Below, piece after piece: positions 57,281-64,000 of a stretch of DNA of 64,000 nucleotides; within the stretch, counting starts at the first letter, position 1; each line of letters starts with the position of its first letter. The DNA is from Prinsepia uniflora (taxonomy: Eukaryota > Streptophyta > Magnoliopsida > Rosales > Rosaceae), in assembly GCA_032719365.1 (NCBI GenBank), contig CM064873.1:10264501-10328500 (forward strand). Reading direction: 5' to 3'. The notes below the pieces were generated by a model. That model was not told where the DNA came from and ran no database searches. It worked only from the letters and a program-made list of their open reading frames with translations. The translations under genes and the position numbers were made by a program.

Positions 57281-59720
57281 ATGGTTATAACACCGATTCA
57301 TGATTTGGTGCCCTTCCAACACATAAAAACTGTCTGCGTTGGAATATGCAGAATCTGGAGACCCAAATTTCTTACAACGCCAAACAAATTTGGTGGCTTT
57401 CATTGCATTTTAGTAGATGAGGAGGTAAATAATTCTGCTAAGTAAAAAATCTATTCATCAAACTTATCTGCAATTCAAAATATTGATTCTAACATTAAAA
57501 TGCAACACACTATTTTGGAGGAAAAAACTATGTATCCATGCATAGATCTAGCACTAGCACTTGATTATTCGCATATTACAACGAAATATACCTATGTCTG
57601 AGGTTACTCATATTGTTTTGTCTATTGTTGGTCATTTTTTCCTCTCTAATTGACCTTTATGTTAAGCATCATAGACAAAAACTAGCATGTCAATTTGAGC
57701 ATCTCAATTGTTTTCAGAAAACATATTCTCCAGGAGTTAAATTTGACATCTCTTTAACCTAATACCTAATAATGTTAACACCTTTGTTTTCCTATCTTTC
57801 AGAACGATGCAATTGAAGGAAGTGCTCTAGATGCAGATTATCATTACATTGCCCCTCATATCGAGTCAGGCAACAAATATGATATTACCAACTTCCGAGT
57901 AATTGGCAGCAAACAGAGCATCAAATTGTACCCCATAAATATCAAATGTCTTTCAATCGGCGAACAATTTTTACCCATCTTCCAGATGATATACCATACA
58001 TTCCTAGACATCGCTTTTACCTCCTAGATTTTAATGACCTTCCATCACGCGTAAATATTGATGTCATCTTAACAGGTCAGATTTCTCTATTTGCATTGAC
58101 ACAATTATGCAATGACATCAAATTACTCCCTACAACATCACAACAACAGATTGTTTTTTTTTCTATTTATATACACTATTAACATTACAGATGTAATCGG
58201 TCTCATCACTGGAATGCAACATTTGGAAGAAACAATATTGCAAGACAGAACTGAATTCAAATGTAATATAGAGCTGCAGAATCTAAGGTTAATACGAAAC
58301 TCGCTCGCACGTACACAAAAAAAAACTATTTTATCGCCTGTGTGATTGTCTAAATATATATTCTCTTCTTACATAACAGGAATGAAACAATGCGTGTCAC
58401 ACTATGGGGAAATATTGCACAATCTTTTGCTGCACTAAACATTTGTCGATTACCAACACCAGTCATTATGGTGTTTAGCAGCCTCAAAGTAAAACAATAC
58501 CAAGGTAACATCTGTATAGTTCATCCTATTACTGATAAAAAAACATTATCGTTTAAGATTTAACTCCTTATTTACCACCTCACAGGAAGACTTGTTCTTA
58601 GTAGTGGCGTCTCAACCCAATTCTTTGTAAATCCAAATATTCCGGACTATATAGAATATCTAACAGCGCATGTTCAATATAACCATTAATCAATATTTTT
58701 AATTCTTAATTTTCATCTATGAAATTTACATACATATATTGAATGAAAAAAATCTTACATTGTATCAAAATTGATAAACAGCTTCAGCATGTCATCCCCT
58801 GCATTGGAAATTATCTCCACACCCTCATCCCACTCAATGACGATGCAACAACTACAAAATGCTCCAAAATTAACCATACAAGAACTAAGCTACATCAACC
58901 CGGAATCTCATATGGTAAATACATTATGCTTTCACAATTCAAGCCCAGTAAATGCTGATTGTGTTACATTATAACACCGTTATAATATTATTGTTTCCAT
59001 ATGTGCTTTAACAATCCTTCTTCCAAGGCGATTCTTACCTCTGCCGAGCCTGCATAACACGTTTTGATACAGATTATGGATGGTGGTTTTCAGTATGTCC
59101 CATTTGTTATAAGCAAATGAAAAAACATCCACATTTGGACAACTAATATATTCAAGTCATTCTAATCAAAGTCCAACACCTTGGTAAGACAAGTATCATA
59201 TACAAATTACAACTACCCACTATTATATGGTCACACAACTATCATTTATAATATTTCACACAACTATTATTTACAATATTTCACACAACTACCATTACAG
59301 GTACAAAGTCAGTATGGTTATTGAAGACCATACTAAATGAAATAAATGTGATTGTCCTCGGAAGGACCGGCCAATTCCTCTTCAATTACAATTGCGATTA
59401 CTCGGTTATGAATGAAGGATATGCAGACCAAAATGAATTCCCCTCCACAACTCCTAGCAACAATTGGCGTAACCAAAATTTTCCAACTGCGATTCAGCGC
59501 TCGAAAGAACGAACTAAATATGAACGATCTACTTCTTCAACATGTTTACAATGACATAATTGAAATTGAAGACGTAACAGCTACATCAGCTACACCATCG
59601 GAAAATGTCCCCATGTCCACTTCGAGAACATCAACCGACGGTTCGTCAACCGACATATCAATTACGCCACAAAAAAGAAAAAGAAATTCTGGAAAAAAAA
59701 AAATTATCGTAACTTACAAG
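57281..59720 (+). pseudogene. RPA70-like single-strand DNA-binding protein gene, Helitron-borne, broken
   Basis: Exons with GT-AG introns can be followed: 57281-57424 (MVITPIHDLVPFQHIKTVCV), 57803-58075, 58191-58287 (DVIGLITGMQHLEET), 58380-58504 (MRVTLWGNIAQSFAALNI) and 58586-58689 (GRLVLSSGVSTQFFVNPNIP). A sixth lies near 58780-58917. A zinc-ribbon exon lies near 59030-59145 (CRACITRF...CPICYKQM), and a last region at 59300-59720 includes LLATIGVTKIFQLRFSARKN and a basic tail. These are OB-fold and Rep-fac-A C-terminal features of plant RPA1-like proteins, which Helitrons often carry. Exon 2 needs a frame change near 57940 to keep its conserved end (PRHRFYLLDFNDLPSRVNI), and the last part is frameshifted near 59320, so the gene is probably dead. 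Confidence 0.75.
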
Positions 59721-59820
59721 TATATATTTTACTATCATCTGTAAATATTGACTTTCTATTAATATAAGTACATTATAAACATGCAAAATATTATATTATA
59801 TTTACAAACCAATTGTCTCA

Positions 59821-59850
59821 CCCGCGGCAACGCGCGGGCTGTTCCACTAG
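59821..59850 (+). mobile_element. Helitron 3' terminus (hairpin plus CTAG)
   Basis: CCCGCG GCAACG CGCGGG forms a 6-bp GC stem (59821-59838); eight bases later CTAG (59847-59850) is followed by T. A GC hairpin close to a CTRR end before T is the diagnostic Helitron 3' end. The RPA-like gene lies directly upstream in the same orientation. Confidence 0.85.
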
Positions 59851-59926
59851 TATTTATCTGGACACCCATCTATGGACGTGGATAATAGACTGATTGAATT
59901 AATAGGAAATGAATAATGGATCCCAA

Positions 59927-60057
59927 AGCCCAAGTTCTAATGGGCAAGGCCTCATCCACTCAACATAGACACGTGCACCGCACTGATTGGCTTTATCTCA
60001 AATTAGGGTTTTAGAAGCGGAAACTTTTATTAAAACCACAGCCGAGATGTAGGGTTT
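59927..60057 (+). promoter_or_regulatory. RPL35 promoter motifs: site II and telo boxes
   Basis: AGCCCA (59927-59932) and TGGGCA (59941-59946) match site II-type elements. CACGTG lies at 59970-59975. TAGGGTTTT (60004-60012) and TAGGGTTT (60050-60057) match telo boxes in reverse. Site II with telo boxes is the usual combination upstream of plant ribosomal protein genes. The Helitron end stops only 76 bases before the first motif. Confidence 0.75.
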
Positions 60058-60112
60058 ACTCTCTTCTCCGCCTTCGTCTTCATCCAAAAAGAGCAAAACA
60101 CAGACCGCAGCA

Positions 60113-61633
60113 ATGGGTATGAATCCGATGGACCAAATTTCTCTTTGCTTACAATTTTCTTCTTCAATTGAATCTGCGTCGTTCTTATTTTAATTTTGTG
60201 TATATCTCTGTAATTCGAACAGCGAGAATTAAGGTTCACGAGCTCAGAGACAAATCAAAGACAGATCTTTTGGGTCAACTCAAGGATCTGAAGGCGGAGC
60301 TCGCCCTCCTCCGAGTCGCCAAGGTCACTGGTGGAGCCCCCAACAAGCTCTCCAAAATGTATCATCTCTAATTTTTATTTTTTTATTTTTAAATTTAATT
60401 CAACGATTGATTCATGTAATTTTGACATTTCGATGTTTTCTTCTGTCGGTATTCAGCAAGGTGGTGAGGCTTTCAATTGCTCAGGTTTTGACAGTGATTT
60501 CGCAGAAGCAGAAAGCGGCTCTAAGAGAAGTCTACAAGAACAAGAAGCTTCTTCCTCTCGATTTGCGTCCGAAGAAGACCAGGGCAATCAGGAGGCGTCT
60601 CACCAAGCACCAGGTACTGCTAATCTTTCATTCTTAGTCAAACCCATTTCAGTTTTTATTTTATATTTACTGCATATTAAGATGGAAAATTTCCCATATC
60701 TTTTATCACTTGAATATGGTATGCACTGTGAGTGAGTCTATTTTAGCTATGTTACATTCACTTTCCGGACTGAATTTAGGAGAATGTTATAAGAAATAGG
60801 GCAGTTTAAGAGACCGTAGTGTGAATGAGTGTATTTTAGATATGTTACATTGGCTTTCCGGACTCAATTTATGAGATTGCTATAAGTAAGGTAGTCTGAG
60901 AGTCTGGGAGACTGGGACTGCACTTGATTGATTTTAATCGAAAGATGAATTGTGTGATGTTGGAAATGTTCCTCTTTAACTCTGATGGATTGTATATCAT
61001 TTATATGTTAGTATCTATATGCAACTGTTTACCTTATGGTTCTTGGATTTGCAGTTTAATTTGATTCCAGGATTGTGTCTTTGTGTGGCTTCATGTTATT
61101 CGTATATGATTCCCAAATTTATTGGCTTGAGCTGCAGATAAGGTCTATGTCAAACCTAGCACAACTAATGAACTTATGTGTTGGGAATGCTTTTCTTCTA
61201 TTTCATTTCCCCTTTTAATTGAAATTGATTTCAAAATTAAGTTTCGTCTGGTAAATATGATCCTGCCACTAGATTTAGTTTTTGGTTTACTATCTTTGCA
61301 ATTATTTAGATTTATGTCGATACTTGCCACTGTTCAATTTATTCTCTTTGGTTTCCGCTGCATTGCCCCCTGTTTGGTAGCTTGATTTCTCTCATTCCTC
61401 CTCTACCTCTCTTTTGTTATGGGAACTATAGTATTCCTTTTGCTTACTTTCAAAACTTTTCTTATTATATATATTCCTGAAATCATTATCCGTCATATTT
61501 TATGGCTTTTCAAATTTCTTTCTTTTTCTTTCTAATTCAGTTAAATTTTATCTTGCAGGCATCTTTGAAAACAGAGAGAGAGAAGAAAAAGGAAATGTAC
61601 TTCCCATTGAGGAAGTATGCGATCAAGGCATAA
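60113..61633 (+). CDS. RPL35: 60S ribosomal protein L35 (uL29)
   Basis: Four exons: 60113-60116, 60223-60358, 60457-60613 and 61559-61633, totalling 372 bases, 123 residues, the normal length. The first coding exon holds only ATG plus one base, then GTATGA begins the intron; the alanine codon is split. The protein reads MARIKVHELRDKSKTDLLGQ, LKDLKAELALLRVAKVTGG, VVRLSIAQVLTVISQKQK, LPLDLRPKKTRAIRRRLTKH and ends EMYFPLRKYAIKA. uL29 sits at the peptide exit tunnel of the large subunit and helps form the docking site for SRP and other exit factors. All splice sites are GT-AG and no damage is visible. The long third intron (61 bases past exon 3 to 61558) contains no gene. Confidence 0.97.
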
Positions 61634-62861
61634 TTTTGGATCCACATAAGAACGAAATCATCAAGATTTTCACCAGTTATATGATATTCGAAGGACATCA
61701 TTTTAAAAAGTTTAGCTTTTGCCTTATTTTCGTCATCGTGGACACTATCCCGAATATGATTTTGCTATCCCAGAATTTCAGTGCCAACTTTGTTTTCTAT
61801 TATTGGTTGTTCTTTCGCTATATTATTAGCCAGTTTCATTTTTATGCTTCCATGTTGATCAAAGTCGTATTATCATGTTTGCGCTTGAGAGTTGAGGTCC
61901 TTCCTACCCGAACCTTCCCATGCTGCGGTATGATGCCGATTGCAGGGAGTTTCAATATTTTTCGTGATCTTCAATGGTTTGACTTCCAAGTTTTTGCAGG
62001 TATCCTGCTTATCGGTACAGCTCCACATATGCCTCTATTTACCCATTGCCCTCTGCTCTCGGTAATTGCAATTAAGAAAATAAAACTTAAGATCCTGCAG
62101 AATGCTTATGGGGTCATGCCTTGATCAACTTCGGCTCAACATCTTTGCCGATGAGTTCGAAACACATTCGATCTCTGCTATTATGTGCTGCAAAATCGGT
62201 CTTTTACCATTATGGATTCCAATCTGATTTAAATAATAAAGACTTTTTACCTAATATACTCCAACATCAAGTTAAGTTGTTTCCAAATGATCATTGAATA
62301 CTCTTTTGACTTGGTGCCTCTTGAACATAAATTCCATCTCAAAATGCCCCTTGAGTGTCTAATTTAATAGGTTCTATTAAGGTAAAAGGGGTAAAATTAT
62401 GCAAAATTTGAATGTGAAGCCATAAAGATGGGAAAAAAACAAAACCTAATTGGCACATGCCAAATGCCAGAAACAAACCCAGTGGTCAATCGCCTCCACT
62501 TTGTCTTGAAGATCACTAATTATTAATTTTGCATCTTCAAGTCTAATTGTAAACATCAGTTTACTTGAGTAACCTGGATTGATAAGTGAGTTTAATTTAA
62601 TTGATTTTAATATTGATTTGTAGATAATTATTTTCATAGATTGATAAGTGAGTTTAATTTAGTTGATTTTAATATTGATTTGTAGATAATTATTTTCAAG
62701 TCTGAATCTTAATAATATATTGTAGGTATAATTTCTAAAAATTTCCATAGAATTTCCGACATTTGATATGATGCTTGGATGGAAATCCTGCTGCTGCAGA
62801 TATAATAACAGTCCACAATCTTTATGATGCACTCACAAGTACTTTGGGCTAGCGACTACAT
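61634..62861. other. RPL35 3' flank and intergenic DNA
   Basis: A 162-codon frame at 61636-62124 starts right after the RPL35 stop but shows no domain and is rich in F, I and L as expected from T-rich DNA; it is treated as chance. AATAAAG near 62236 could be a polyadenylation signal. A 62-bp unit (GATAAGTGAGTTTAATTTA...) is repeated in tandem at 62578-62700 with one or two changes. Confidence 0.6.
62578..62700. repeat. 62-bp tandem duplication
   Basis: Two adjacent copies (62578-62639 and 62640-62700), nearly identical. Confidence 0.85.
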
Positions 62862-63450
62862 GTCCATTTGGATATGCTTCTTATAAAACGTTTACGATTA
62901 TTCAATAGTGCTGTCAAGAAGAAACTGTTTGATATTAAGTATGTACTTATACAAGTATTTTATTTTTAAAGAAGTACTTATGATACAATTTTAGAGCACT
63001 TGGTAGTGAAAATAAAAATTGTTTTTAGAAATATAAAATAATCATTATTTCGCTTCAACGTTCTTAAAACTAGATTTTTTAATATAAAAAGATATTTAAG
63101 GAGGTGATAAAAAAAACCCTTGAGGATTTTGTCAAAGTATCGATAAATTAAAATAAATTATAATTAAAATATGGTGAATTTGAGTATTTAGGGTAATACT
63201 AATTAAAAATAAGGATATTATTGGAATAATGAAAATTTCATTAAAAGAAAACAAATGCGTTCTTTCTTTTTTTATGGGCAACATTTCTGAAAAGAAGCAC
63301 CAGCATCGTGCTTCTCATAAACCCTTTTTAATTGCTTATGCTTCTGATTTGAAGCATTTTTAAAATTTGTCGAACACGCGCTTTAATTTAGGAAGCGTTT
63401 TTATCATTTAAATGTATTTTTGGCATTTTTAAAAGAGCATCCAAACAGAC
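62862..63450. mobile_element. Possible TIR element (about 590 bp), non-coding
   Basis: The left end GTCCATTTGGATATGCTTC and the reverse complement of the right end (GTCTGTTTGGATGCTCTTT) are similar over about 25 bases. The interior has short internal palindromes (AGAAGCACCAGCATCGTGCTTC near 63294). No clear target duplication was seen, so the class is open. Confidence 0.35.
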
Positions 63451-64000
63451 CTTTTCTTTTCTTGCATATGAAAAATACATACAAACGCTGGACAAGTGTT
63501 ATTTTAGTCCTTCATTTCTATTATTCATGTGACTTCCATTTATTTTTTGTAATGGAATTATTTCCCCAAATACTTATAGCTTGAATATATAGCCCAAATG
63601 TATTAATCCTTAATTCAAACAGCATAGTACTGTATATGCAATATGTTTAAACAAAATGATGCATATCATGTGGTGCAATCATTTTGATGATATGAGAATG
63701 TTGTATACTTGGTTAATAAGAAAAGCATTCTCCATTTCTCTTCTATGATAATTTGAGTTTTGATTAAATATACGTTAACTCCCAGACGGAGAAGTGTTGT
63801 TGTCCAACTACGGAACATAATCCTAAATTAAAAAAACAAAAAATTAGCTAGGGACAGCTGCACATACGCACAGGAGAGGGATGGTGGTCCTGCTGAGAAT
63901 GTACTTTTTTTTTGTGACGGTGTTCTTGCGCTTGATTGTAGATAATTGTATTCTCCGTTCCCTGATCACATATGGACTCATCAGTCCCTATGGCAATGGT
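63451..64000. other. Intergenic to window end
   Basis: AT-rich; no reading frame or element was recognised before the window ends. Confidence 0.5.

Noticed and set aside
61636..62124. 162-codon plus-strand frame after RPL35
   Set aside because: Starts three bases after the RPL35 stop, has T-rich hydrophobic composition without a domain, and is best explained as 3' UTR and flank.

Overview
The window is nuclear DNA from a dicot plant. The evidence is three recognisable intron-bearing or plant-specific genes (a dirigent protein, a NaKR-type heavy-metal-associated protein and cytosolic ribosomal protein L35), 5' splice/acceptor signals of plant type, and a matrix of nested plant LTR retrotransposons. 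No bacterial-style operons, tRNA, rRNA or CRISPR arrays were seen. The species cannot be fixed from the sequence.

Layout. 1-7.5 kb: fragments of long LTRs and a decayed Ty1/copia element (minus strand) split by a 3.02 kb solo LTR (3370-6390). 7.5-22.6 kb: a decayed Ty3/gypsy element of Tat type (plus strand) with an antisense coiled-coil reading frame behind pol; it has been hit by three solo LTRs (11230-14196, 15838-18429, 18553-21853), the last of which carries a hAT-like MITE. 22.6-25.4 kb: another LTR fragment and the 5' half of a second copia element. 26.05-33.69 kb: a complete but catalytically dead Ty3/gypsy element with 367-370 bp LTRs and an ATGAT target duplication, interrupted in gag by a solo LTR (30368-32994). 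34.9-35.8 kb: an intact single-exon dirigent gene. 37.6-50.3 kb: a long minus-strand LTR plus a bit of its internal region, interrupted by a young non-autonomous element (37665-45396; two 3.02 kb LTRs around a gag-only interior) and by a rearranged second LTR. 52.98-53.9 kb: a three-exon NaKR gene on the minus strand. 57.3-59.85 kb: a broken RPA70-like gene ending at a Helitron 3' terminus. 60.1-61.6 kb: the four-exon RPL35 gene with telo boxes and site II motifs upstream. The rest is AT-rich intergenic DNA.

The most interesting observation is in the long LTRs. Seven copies that are otherwise strongly diverged share the same arrangement: an acceptor, a 59-79 nt mini-exon, a near-consensus donor (GTGAGTGGAC), then 0.7-1.9 kb later a sequence complementary to that donor (GTCCACTCAC) which also contains a plant-like branch-point match, then an acceptor 26-40 nt on. 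This suggests that these LTRs carry a conserved spliced leader in which the donor can pair with its own branch region. That is inferred from sequence only; long-read RNA would decide it.

The host genes are not functionally linked to each other; they are islands between transposon blocks. Every long-LTR copy with two intact ends has a perfect 5-bp target duplication, which makes the nesting order readable.
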